Source of the DNA: Oscillospiraceae bacterium
GTDB taxonomy: Bacteria > Bacillota > Clostridia > Oscillospirales > Ruminococcaceae
Assembly (NCBI GenBank): GCA_900757485.1
Contig: CAAEOA010000077.1
Location: forward strand, 1 to 12,207
Direction of reading: 5' to 3'
DNA: 12,207 nucleotides
The notes under the pieces are model-generated. The model saw only the letters and a list, made by a program, of their open reading frames with translations, was not told the DNA's origin and did not search any database. A program made the position numbers and the translations under genes. Shown here piece after piece: positions 1 to 6,107 of the stretch (positions are counted from its first letter, which is position 1; each line of letters begins with the position of its first letter).

Positions 1-114
1 ATGCCTGGACTTATATCGCGAGAAAGTAAGTAAATAAATTAAGCTTTCTACTCGCGGATTAGGGTTAACGTAAATCTGCGAGCATTAAAGCATTTTCCTA
101 AAACCAACTCAGTA
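1..114. repeat. Left-edge gene-free DNA with fragments of dispersed repeats
   Basis: I see no supportable gene between the window edge and mnmE at 303. The first ten bases (ATGCCTGGAC) equal the right half of the hairpin at 10534-10550 that closes the alkyltransferase gene, so the edge may cut a similar 3'-end hairpin. Bases 14-33 (ATCGCGAGAAAGTAAGTA and flanks) match 7982-8001 next to the inverted R2 copy with about two differences. Bases 52-66 (CTCGCGGATTAGGGT) resemble the conserved head of R2 without its hairpin. The stretch therefore looks like a mosaic of partial repeat copies. What lies upstream is unknown; rnpA, yidC and jag are the usual neighbours in Firmicutes. Confidence 0.5.
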
Positions 115-178
115 CGCGAATTAGGGTGCAGGGGATTATCCCCTGCCGTGAATTAAGGTGAAGGGGATTATTCCCTGT
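115..178 (+). repeat. R2 dispersed repeat, tandem pair
   Basis: Two adjacent copies of a roughly 32-base unit. The first (115-146) has the head GCGAATTAGGGT followed by a perfect hairpin, GCAGGGGA / TTA loop / TCCCCTGC at 128-146. The second (147-178) has the head GTGAATTAAGGT and a weaker stem, AGGGGA/TTCCCT. The same unit occurs at 1843-1875, at 10756-10788, and inverted at 7957-7988. There is no U-run after the stem, so it is not a classical terminator. Function is unknown. Confidence 0.8.
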
Positions 179-182
179 TTAG

Positions 183-280
183 CACCTCGAACGGTTGCCG
201 CAAAAAGCGGCAACGCGGCGGCATATTTGCCGCGAGTGAAGAGGTGACAGTCAAAAACAATTCGGTGAATTGTTTTTGAC
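183..280 (-). repeat. TWJ repeat copy A: three-way-junction element, inverted and diverged
   Basis: An outer stem CACCTC (183-188) / GAGGTG (241-246) encloses two hairpins: GTTGCCGC/GCGGCAAC at 194-214 and GCGGCA/TGCCGC at 218-233. A 14-bp hairpin with loop GGT (250-280) follows. Read on the minus strand the order is leading hairpin, outer stem, two hairpins, outer stem. This is the same architecture as the plus-strand copies at 1667 and 10558. The leading hairpin is nearly the same sequence as the one at 1667-1697, and CGGCAAATATG is shared with copy C. The rest has diverged while pairing is kept. It ends just before the mnmE ribosome binding site. Confidence 0.6.
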
Positions 281-302
281 AAAAAGAAAGGAATTTTATG
301 AT

Positions 303-1667
303 ATGAGCAATACCATTGCCGCAATTGCAACCCCTCATGCAATCGGAGGAATTTCGGTGATCCGTGTGTCGGGTGACCAGGCAATCGCTGTCTGCGACTG
401 CTGTTTTCAGGCAGTTTCGGGGCAGCCGCTTTCGGCGATTCCCGGATATCGCGCGGCATACGGCAAGGTCGTTGACGGGGATTGTCTGATTGATGAAGCA
501 GTAGCCCTTGTCTTTCGTGCGCCGAAAAGCTATACCGGCGAAGATGTTGTTGAAATTTCCTGTCATGGCGGCATCTATATTACCCAAGAGGTCTTGCGGG
601 TGTTGTTAAAATGCGGTGCTGTTCCTGCTGCTCCCGGCGAATTTACCAAGCGCGCCTTTTTAAACGGCAAGCTTTCGCTGACGCAGGCGGAGTCTGTGAT
701 GGATGTCATTGCATCCCAGGGAAAACAAACAGCGCAGGCGGCGCTTGCCGGAATGGAAGGAAATTTATACCGGAAAATTACCGGGATAAAGGAAGAACTT
801 CTTTCGATTGCGGGGCATCTTTCTGCCTGGGCGGATTATCCCGAGGAAGAAATTCCGGTGGTGGAGCATGACCGGCTTCTTTCTTCGCTCAAAAGGGCGG
901 AGCGGGAAATCAATGAACTTTTGGCGGGATTTGACCGCGGCAGGCTGGTTCGTGCCGGCATCAATACCGTTATTGTCGGAAAGCCCAACGTCGGAAAATC
1001 TACCCTGATGAACCTTTTGACCGGATATCAGCGTTCTATTGTTACCGAAATCGCAGGAACAACCCGCGACGTTATTGAGGACACTATCAACATTGGCGGA
1101 ATTGTGTTAAATCTTGCGGATACTGCCGGTATCCACCAAACCGACGATGTTGTGGAACAGGCAGGGGTAGCACTCTCGGTACAGCGTCTGAAAACAGCCG
1201 ATTTGGTTTTGGCGCTCTTCGATCATTCTTCTGCGCTGACAAAAGAGGATTTCTCTTTTATCGAGCAGCTTGCAGGCCAAAATGTGATTGCTGTGGTGAA
1301 CAAGACCGATTTGGATCAGCAAATAGACATCGCGAAATTAAAAGAATATTTTAAACATATAGTATATATTAGTGCAAAGAAATCAAATGGTATAGAAGAA
1401 TTAAACAACGCCATATTGAAACTGTTGAAAATCGCAGACTTTGATCCTTTTGCGCCGATGCTGGCAAACGAGCGGCAGCGGAGTGCGGCGCAGCAGGCGG
1501 CTGACTTTTTATCGGAAGCGGTTGCGGGATTATCCGCCGGATTTACCCTCGATGCGGTGACAATTTCAATTGAATCGGCAATCGAAAGCCTATTGGCTTT
1601 GACCGGAGAACGAGTGACCGATCGGGTGGTAGATGAGGTTTTTTCTCATTTTTGCGTCGGCAAATAG
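303..1667 (+). CDS. mnmE: tRNA modification GTPase MnmE
   Basis: With MnmG this potassium-dependent GTPase installs the carboxymethylaminomethyl group at C5 of wobble uridine 34 in a subset of tRNAs, using a methylene-tetrahydrofolate carbon unit; it acts in the cytosol. The 454-residue product is of normal family length. It has the N-terminal folate-binding domain, a helical domain, and an inserted G domain with GKPNVGKS (226-233), TTRD (253-256), DTAG (273-276) and NKTD (333-336). The C-terminal CxGK signature is present as CVGK, including the conserved cysteine. I chose the ATG at 303 because MSNTIAAIATP matches the family start; an in-frame TTG at 270 would add 11 residues lying in the hairpin. 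The Shine-Dalgarno is GAAAGGA (285-291). A two-codon ORF (ATG ATA TGA, 298-306) overlaps the start codon and may be accidental. It is the first of three modification genes. Confidence 0.97.
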   Translation: MSNTIAAIATPHAIGGISVIRVSGDQAIAVCDCCFQAVSGQPLSAIPGYRAAYGKVVDGDCLIDEAVALVFRAPKSYTGEDVVEISCHGGIYITQEVLRVLLKCGAVPAAPGEFTKRAFLNGKLSLTQAESVMDVIASQGKQTAQAALAGMEGNLYRKITGIKEELLSIAGHLSAWADYPEEEIPVVEHDRLLSSLKRAEREINELLAGFDRGRLVRAGINTVIVGKPNVGKSTLMNLLTGYQRSIVTEIAGTTRDVIEDTINIGGIVLNLADTAGIHQTDDVVEQAGVALSVQRLKTADLVLALFDHSSALTKEDFSFIEQLAGQNVIAVVNKTDLDQQIDIAKLKEYFKHIVYISAKKSNGIEELNNAILKLLKIADFDPFAPMLANERQRSAAQQAADFLSEAVAGLSAGFTLDAVTISIESAIESLLALTGERVTDRVVDEVFSHFCVGK

Positions 1668-1787
1668 TCAAAAGCAATTCACTGAATTGCTTTTGACTGA
1701 CGGCGTTTGTGTTTCCCGGCGAATATCCTGCCGGGATTTTGGCAAAGCCAAAACCGCACAAAGCCGCTTGCTGAAAAAGCTTTGTGC
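1667..1787 (+). repeat. TWJ repeat copy B: leading hairpin plus three-way junction
   Basis: Begins at the mnmE stop codon. The leading hairpin is 14 bp with loop ACT (1667-1697). The outer stem pairs GGC-TTTGTG (1702-1711, one bulged G) with CACAAAGCC (1757-1765). Inside are CCCGGC/GCCGGG (1715-1735) and TTTTGGC / AAA / GCCAAAA (1737-1753). The right side of the outer stem can alternatively pair with GCTTTGTGC at 1779-1787. Copy C at 10558 keeps the fold with compensatory changes. Read as RNA it would lie between mnmE and mnmG. No U-run follows, so termination is not obvious. It could be a structured RNA, a MITE-like insertion, or both. Confidence 0.7.
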
Positions 1788-1842
1788 TAATCCCCTTTTA
1801 TAATCGCGGGAATGAAAACCTGTTAATCCATATCAACTTAGT

Positions 1843-1875
1843 GCGCGAAATAAGGTGCAGGGAATTATTCCCTGC
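1843..1875 (+). repeat. R2 dispersed repeat before mnmG
   Basis: Head GCGCGAAATAAGGT and perfect hairpin GCAGGGAA / TTA / TTCCCTGC (1857-1875). It is followed at once by AGAAAGGAATGGT, which contains the mnmG ribosome binding site. The copy at 10756-10788 is followed by AAAAAGGAGTGGT, so the similarity continues into the Shine-Dalgarno region. Confidence 0.8.
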
Positions 1876-1896
1876 AGAAAGGAATGGTCATAGTAA

Positions 1897-3804
1897 ATGA
1901 TAATGGGCTATGAAATGGAAGCATATGATGTTGCGGTAGTGGGCGCCGGCCATGCAGGATGTGAAGCGGCATTGGCGGCGGCGCGATTGGGCTTGAAAAC
2001 CGTATTGTTTACCATTTCTTTGGACGGAATTGCAAATCTTCCCTGTAATCCCTCTATCGGGGGTACCGCAAAAGGGCATTTGGTCAGAGAAGTAGACGCG
2101 CTGGGCGGAGAAATGGGACGTGCGGCAGACAAGACTTTTTTGCAAAGCCGTATTTTGAATAGAGGAAAGGGACCTGCAGTCCATAGCCTGCGTGTCCAGA
2201 CCGATCGGGTAAAATATCATAATCTGATGAAAAAGGTACTGGAGCAGCAGGAAAACCTTTCGGTAAAACAAGCAGAAATCATCGATATCCGTACCGATGA
2301 AAACAACCGTGTGACCGGAGTGGTTACCAAGCTGGGAGCGGTTTATCCTGTCTCGGCAGCAGTGCTGTCCTGCGGTACTTATCTCAACGGGCTGATTCAC
2401 GTCGGCAGCGTTCATTACGAAAGCGGTCCCGACGGAACGACGCCTGCAAAGGGCTTGACTCAAAATCTGGAACGGATCGGGATCGAGATGCGCCGCTTCA
2501 AAACCGGTACACCTTCCCGTGTTCATCGCAGAAGCATTGATTTCTCCCAGTTGGAAGAGCAGGACGGAGATGAGGAGATTGTTCCTTTTTCCTTTGAAAC
2601 AACCGAAGAGCTTCATAACCGGGTGAAATGCCATATTGCCTATACCAATCCGGAAACACATCGGATTATTCGGGAAAACCTGCATCGCTCTCCTTTATAT
2701 GGCGGATTGATCGAGGGAGTGGGCCCCCGCTATTGCCCCAGCATTGAGGACAAGGTGGTGCGGTTTGCAGACAAGGAACGGCATCAGCTATTTATTGAAC
2801 CGATGGGGATGGATACCGACGAGATGTATTTGCAGGGGATGTCCTCCAGCTTGCCCGAAGATGTGCAGGTTGCATTTTTGCACACCATCAAAGGATTGGA
2901 ACACGTTGAAATCATGCGCAATGCTTATGCGATTGAATATGATTGCTGTAATCCGCAGCAGCTTTTGCCGACGCTGGAATTTAAACAGGTGAAAGGGCTT
3001 TACGGGGCGGGACAATTTAACGGCACCTCCGGCTATGAGGAAGCGGCGGCGCAGGGCTTGGTTGCCGGAATCAATGCGGCGCTTGCAATAAAAGGGGAAG
3101 AACCGATGATTCTTGATCGGGCAAGCTCCTATATCGGAACCTTGATTGACGACATTGTAACAAAGGGATGTTCCGATCCTTATCGGATGATGACCTCGCG
3201 GAGCGAATATCGTTTAATTCTCCGTCAGGATAATGCAGACCAGCGGCTGACGCCAATCGGCAGAAGAATCGGACTGATTTCGGATGCCAGATGGGAACAT
3301 TTACAGGAAAAGCTGAATCGGATTGCCGAAGAAAAGAAGCGATTGGAAAAAGTGACCATTAAGCCCTCCGCCGCATTAAATGAGGTTCTTGTTTCACGTG
3401 AAACATCGGAAGTGACGACCGGTATTAAGGGAATCGATCTCTTGCGGCGGCCGCAGGTTTCTTATGAAGATTTTGCTCCCTTTGATCCGGAGCGCCCTGA
3501 ACTGCCAAAAGAAGTCAGGGAGCAGGTTGAGGTTGAGATTAAATATGAGGGATATATCAAACGTCAGCTTTCTCAGGTAGCGGAGATGCGCCGGCTGGAG
3601 CAAAAACAGCTTCCTGAGGGGGTAGATTATACCGCTATCAGCGGATTGCGGTTGGAAGCACGGGAAAAACTGGAGAAAATACGACCGATTTCTATCGGAC
3701 AGGCTTCCCGTATTTCGGGAGTCAGTCCGGCGGATATTTCGGTATTGCTGATCTGGCTGGAGCAGACTGCCCGTCAGAAGAGGGAAAAAAAGCAGATCAT
3801 TTAA
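1897..3804 (+). CDS. mnmG: tRNA uridine-5-carboxymethylaminomethyl modification enzyme MnmG (GidA)
   Basis: This FAD-dependent partner of MnmE forms the heterotetramer that modifies wobble uridine 34 of certain tRNAs. The 635-residue length is normal. The FAD-binding loop is GAGHAG (16-21), followed by the strongly conserved segment PSIGGTAKGHLVREVDALGG. GTPSR lies in the middle, and the C-terminal helical domain, which contacts MnmE and tRNA, contains YEGYIKRQ. Start choice is uncertain: ATGs at 1897, 1903 and 1915 are all in frame before YDVAVVGAGHAG. The Shine-Dalgarno AAAGGA (1878-1883) lies 13 bases before 1897 and is even farther from the others, so 1897 is preferred. A canonical parS site is embedded at codons 498-503. 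The gene is separated from mnmE by 229 bases of repeats, so the two may be cotranscribed across structured RNA. Confidence 0.97.
   Translation: MIMGYEMEAYDVAVVGAGHAGCEAALAAARLGLKTVLFTISLDGIANLPCNPSIGGTAKGHLVREVDALGGEMGRAADKTFLQSRILNRGKGPAVHSLRVQTDRVKYHNLMKKVLEQQENLSVKQAEIIDIRTDENNRVTGVVTKLGAVYPVSAAVLSCGTYLNGLIHVGSVHYESGPDGTTPAKGLTQNLERIGIEMRRFKTGTPSRVHRRSIDFSQLEEQDGDEEIVPFSFETTEELHNRVKCHIAYTNPETHRIIRENLHRSPLYGGLIEGVGPRYCPSIEDKVVRFADKERHQLFIEPMGMDTDEMYLQGMSSSLPEDVQVAFLHTIKGLEHVEIMRNAYAIEYDCCNPQQLLPTLEFKQVKGLYGAGQFNGTSGYEEAAAQGLVAGINAALAIKGEEPMILDRASSYIGTLIDDIVTKGCSDPYRMMTSRSEYRLILRQDNADQRLTPIGRRIGLISDARWEHLQEKLNRIAEEKKRLEKVTIKPSAALNEVLVSRETSEVTTGIKGIDLLRRPQVSYEDFAPFDPERPELPKEVREQVEVEIKYEGYIKRQLSQVAEMRRLEQKQLPEGVDYTAISGLRLEAREKLEKIRPISIGQASRISGVSPADISVLLIWLEQTARQKREKKQII
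3390..3405. promoter_or_regulatory. parS site (canonical) inside mnmG
   Basis: TGTTTCACGTGAAACA is a perfect 16-base palindrome identical to the Firmicutes parS consensus, the loading site of ParB (Spo0J). It encodes part of VSRET in MnmG. It is one of three parS-like sites in the window and the only one with the CG centre. parS placement within coding sequence near the origin is known in other Firmicutes. Confidence 0.92.
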
Positions 3805-3805
3805 A

Positions 3806-3845
3806 TTTGCGCTGTTCGGCAAATAAGTACGGAGGAAAGCGCAAA
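3806..3845 (+). other. Inverted repeat between mnmG and rsmG
   Basis: TTTGCGCT (3806-3813) and AGCGCAAA (3838-3845) pair perfectly over a 24-base loop. The loop contains a GGAGG that is too far from any useful start codon. It could shape the mnmG-rsmG mRNA or be a processing site. No U-run follows, so it is not a typical terminator. Confidence 0.35.
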
Positions 3846-3882
3846 AGTTCTTTAAATATGAGCCTATAAAGGAGAATTGTCG

Positions 3883-4590
3883 ATGACTGAATTTTTGAAG
3901 AACGCTGCGAAGGCAGAGGGCTTTGCGTTATCCGATAATCAGCTTGCCGCATTTCAGCAATATGCGGAGTTGTTGGTGGAATGGAATCAAAAGATGAATC
4001 TGACGGCGATTACCGAGCCGGAGGAAATTGCAGTAAAGCATTTTGTGGACAGCTTGATGTTGTTGAAATACATCGATATTCCAGAAAACGCAGCCTTGAT
4101 TGATGTCGGAACCGGCGCAGGCTTTCCCGGCATTCCGATTAAGATTTTTTCTCCTTCGGTGCAGGTTGCCTTGCTGGATGCATTAAATAAGCGAGTTGGC
4201 TTTTTGAATACGGTATCTGAAGCGTTGGGACAAAATAATCAATGCCTGCATTTGCGTGCCGAGGAGGGCGGAAGAAAGCCGGAGCTTCGGGAACAATTTG
4301 ATGTTGCCACGGCACGGGCGGTTGCATCCATGGCGACGCTTGCGGAATATTGTCTGCCGTATGTAAAAGTCGGAGGCGTGTTCGCTGCTCTTAAGGGGTT
4401 CGAAATTGAGGCAGAACTGGAAGAGGCAAAGCCGGCTATTAAGCTGTTGGGCGGAAAAATTGAACGAGTGGAACAATATACATTGGCGGGAGAACAGAAA
4501 AGATCGGTGATTATCATAAAAAAGATATCGCAGGTTTCGACAAAATATCCCCGTAGTTCGGCAAAAATGTCGAAGAATCCTTTAAAATAG
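3883..4590 (+). CDS. rsmG: 16S rRNA (guanine-N7)-methyltransferase RsmG (GidB)
   Basis: Uses S-adenosylmethionine to methylate N7 of G527 (E. coli numbering) in 16S rRNA; loss of the enzyme is known to give low-level streptomycin resistance in several bacteria. The product is 235 residues, normal for the family. The SAM-binding loop IDVGTGAGFPGIP starts near residue 73, preceded by the conserved NLTAI and HFVDSL segments. The C-terminus KYPRSSAKMSKNPL matches the family ending KYPRxxGxPxKxPL. I chose ATG 3883 over the in-frame TTG at 3877 because AAAGGAG (3868-3874) is 8 bases before the ATG but only 2 before the TTG. It lies 78 bases after mnmG and ends 3 bases before a strong terminator stem, so it is probably the last gene of the mnmE-mnmG-rsmG unit. 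Confidence 0.96.
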   Translation: MTEFLKNAAKAEGFALSDNQLAAFQQYAELLVEWNQKMNLTAITEPEEIAVKHFVDSLMLLKYIDIPENAALIDVGTGAGFPGIPIKIFSPSVQVALLDALNKRVGFLNTVSEALGQNNQCLHLRAEEGGRKPELREQFDVATARAVASMATLAEYCLPYVKVGGVFAALKGFEIEAELEEAKPAIKLLGGKIERVEQYTLAGEQKRSVIIIKKISQVSTKYPRSSAKMSKNPLK

Positions 4591-4593
4591 TCT

Positions 4594-4630
4594 AAAACAC
4601 CCTGCGTTTCGTCGAACGCAGGGTGTTTTT
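4594..4630 (+). terminator. Rho-independent terminator after rsmG
   Basis: The stem AAAACACCCTGCGTT (4594-4608) / AACGCAGGGTGTTTT (4615-4629) is perfect over 15 bp with a 6-base loop TCGTCG, followed by a short U-run. Flanking A and T runs on both sides could allow weaker termination on the other strand. It closes the mnmE-mnmG-rsmG transcription unit. Confidence 0.88.
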
Positions 4631-4661
4631 GTCGAACGAAAATACTGGAAATATTTAACAG

Positions 4662-4715
4662 GCTGTGTTAAGATAAAGTCAGAGAAGAAAAAGGTGGTCA
4701 AGCTGTGTTAAGATA
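4662..4715 (+). repeat. 14-base direct repeat upstream of noc
   Basis: GCTGTGTTAAGATA occurs exactly at 4662-4675 and again at 4702-4715. The start-to-start distance is 40 bases, close to four helical turns, so both copies would face the same side of the helix. The pair sits between the rsmG terminator and the noc start at 4739. It may be an operator pair or a local duplication. I cannot assign a clear sigma-A promoter for noc here. Confidence 0.55.
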
Positions 4716-4738
4716 CGGGTGAAAGGAACGGATAAATT

Positions 4739-5539
4739 ATGGTTGCTATATTTGGAAAAGAAAAACAGGTTAACAGAGTGATCTCAATTCATATCAATGA
4801 AATATTTCCCAATCCCAATCAGCCGAGAACCGAATTTAATGAACAGGAGTTGCAGCAGTTATCTGACAGCATTCGAGTGAATGGACTGTTACAGCCCTTG
4901 ACTGTTCGAAAAAATGTTTATCAGCAATACGAGCTGATTTCGGGGGAGAGACGTTTAAGAGCCTCCAAACTGGCAGGACTGACCGAAATTCCTGCGATTG
5001 TAGTGGATACTGATGAACGGCAGTCGGCGATTTTCGCTTTAATCGAAAACATACAGCGCGCCGACCTGAATTTTTTTGAGGAAGCCATTGCAATTAAGAA
5101 TCTGATCTCCGAGTGGAATATTACCCAAGAGGAAGCTTCGGAACGATTGGGAAAAGCACAATCCACTCTGGCAAACAAACTGCGTTTGCTGAAGCTCGGC
5201 AGCGAGGAACAGCAAATGATTCTGCAGAATGGGTTGACCGAGCGGCATGCGCGGGCGCTTTTAAAGATCAATGATGAGAAGAAACGTACACAAGCATTGA
5301 TACATATCGTTGAGAAGAAAATGAATGTTGTACAGGCTGAAACATTTATTGAACAGCTTCTCTCCGAACCGAAACCGGAGAAAAAGCGCATATTGATTAT
5401 TAAGGATGTCCGTTTGTTTATCAACACCATTAACAAGGCGTTAGATACCATGAAACGGGCAGGAATCAAAGCGGAAGCAGAGAAAAAACAGGACGACGAG
5501 TTTATTGAATATGTCGTTCGGATTCCGATAAAGGGATAG
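4739..5539 (+). CDS. noc: Nucleoid occlusion protein Noc (ParB-family CTPase)
   Basis: A 266-residue ParB paralogue. The N-terminal CTP-binding domain has GERRLR (69-74) and ENIQR (103-107); a central helix-turn-helix begins at ITQEE (128). In the published ParB/Noc comparison, four positions set DNA specificity (Caulobacter ParB numbering 173, 179, 184, 201; ParB type R/T/A/G, Noc type Q/K/K/R). Here the aligned residues are Q141, K147, K152 and R169, all Noc type and with the same spacing. Noc in Bacillus binds NBS sites and blocks division over DNA, touching the membrane by an N-terminal amphipathic helix. The N-terminus here (MVAIFGKE) is short and only weakly suggests such a helix. The start ATG follows AAAGGA (4722-4727) by 11 bases. 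It lies in the usual rsmG-noc-soj position. A plain second ParB is the alternative. Confidence 0.88.
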   Translation: MVAIFGKEKQVNRVISIHINEIFPNPNQPRTEFNEQELQQLSDSIRVNGLLQPLTVRKNVYQQYELISGERRLRASKLAGLTEIPAIVVDTDERQSAIFALIENIQRADLNFFEEAIAIKNLISEWNITQEEASERLGKAQSTLANKLRLLKLGSEEQQMILQNGLTERHARALLKINDEKKRTQALIHIVEKKMNVVQAETFIEQLLSEPKPEKKRILIIKDVRLFINTINKALDTMKRAGIKAEAEKKQDDEFIEYVVRIPIKG

Positions 5540-5649
5540 CTTCGCGCAAGGAAGAACTTCTGCCGAATTCTCGCATATGGAATTATTTTGCAATAATAAC
5601 GGTATTTTCCTTTTTATAAAGGTAAAATATAAATGTCCTTCCCCTCATG

Positions 5650-5686
5650 GCCGCTGCGCTTTTTGCAGCGGCTTTCCCTTTTTTTT
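5650..5686 (+). terminator. Rho-independent terminator after noc
   Basis: GCCGCTGC (5650-5657) pairs perfectly with GCAGCGGC (5665-5672) around loop GCTTTTT and is followed by TTTCCCTTTTTTTT. It lies about 110 bases after the noc stop and before the two intergenic parS sites, so noc is probably transcribed separately from soj-parB. Confidence 0.85.
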
Positions 5687-5692
5687 CTGTAA

Positions 5693-5708
5693 TGTTTCAC
5701 ATGAAACA
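5693..5708. promoter_or_regulatory. parS variant (CA centre)
   Basis: TGTTTCACATGAAACA has two perfect parS half-sites (TGTTTCA/TGAAACA), but the central dinucleotide is CA instead of CG. It is the reverse complement of the site at 5761-5776, and the similarity extends a few bases on each side. Centre-to-centre distance between the two is 68 bases. Confidence 0.8.
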
Positions 5709-5748
5709 TTTACCGTAATTCTATTTTGAAGAATTGCATCCTTTTCAC

Positions 5749-5788
5749 TGATTAATAAAATGTTTCATGTGAAACATTTTATTAATCA
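5749..5788. promoter_or_regulatory. parS variant (TG centre) within a 40-base palindrome
   Basis: The parS variant TGTTTCATGTGAAACA is at 5761-5776. The flanks TGATTAATAAAA (5749-5760) and TTTTATTAATCA (5777-5788) are also perfect reverse complements, giving 19-base arms around a 2-base centre. The pairing is much longer than ParB recognition needs. It could fold as a hairpin in RNA, extrude as a cruciform, or bind a second factor. Confidence 0.82.
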
Positions 5789-5844
5789 ACAGAATCACAG
5801 AAAAAATAAAACAGAGATATTTTTTAAAAAACTGCCTTTTTGGC

Positions 5845-5872
5845 TTGAAATATACGGAAAATATGCTATAAT
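5845..5872 (+). promoter_or_regulatory. Sigma-A-type promoter upstream of the hairpin array and soj
   Basis: TTGAAA (5845-5850), a 16-base spacer and a perfect TATAAT (5867-5872). Transcription should begin near 5879, right at the first hairpin of the array. It is the best promoter visible between noc and soj and implies a leader of about 400 bases before the soj start, or a short separate RNA. Confidence 0.7.
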
Positions 5873-5881
5873 TAAAAGTAA

Positions 5882-6093
5882 GCAGATGCTATGCATCTGC
5901 GCGCCGCATGAAATGCGGCTGACGGTGCAAAGCACCGTTGCTTTACTATTGAAACAATAAATTGTGCTGCGTTGCAGCACCACCGCCGAAGGCGGACATC
6001 AAAACATCGTTTTGATGAATTTAAGTTATAATAAACTTAAAGCACGTTGCGCTTTAAGTTTATTGAAACACTGCTCGCTTCGCTGCGCCAGTG
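5882..6093 (+). repeat. Array of small hairpins, mostly with three-base loops
   Basis: Consecutive hairpins with different stems: 5882-5900 (8 bp, loop TAT), 5903-5919 (7 bp, GAA), 5922-5938 (7 bp, AAA), 5947-5959 (5 bp, AAA), 5964-5980 (7 bp, GTT), 5983-5995 (5 bp, GAA), 5997-6017 (9 bp, ATC) and 6030-6064 (16 bp with one A-C mismatch, GTT). A smaller AT hairpin at 6020-6041 competes with the last one. A looser stem CACTG/CAGTG spans 6069-6093. The hairpins are separated by 0-8 bases. There are no spacers of uniform length and no shared stem sequence, so this is not a CRISPR array. Together with 5540-5881 and 6094-6285 it fills the gene-free stretch between noc and soj. Function is unknown. 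Confidence 0.75.
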
Positions 6094-6107
6094 GTGTGTG
6101 TTTGAAT

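Noticed and set aside
298..306. Two-codon upstream ORF overlapping the mnmE start
   Set aside because: ATG ATA TGA could tune initiation, but such a short overlap is easily accidental and nothing else supports it.
1888..2685. 265-residue minus-strand ORF opposite mnmG
   Set aside because: Antisense shadow of a strongly conserved gene; its translation is low-complexity and Cys/His/Phe-rich, with no domain.
5760..5960. 66-residue plus-strand ORF starting MFHVKHF
   Set aside because: It begins inside a parS palindrome, reads through the promoter and the hairpin array, has no ribosome binding site and no recognisable protein pattern.
5882..6093. CRISPR array
   Set aside because: No identical repeats and no constant spacer length; each hairpin has a different stem, and no cas gene is nearby.
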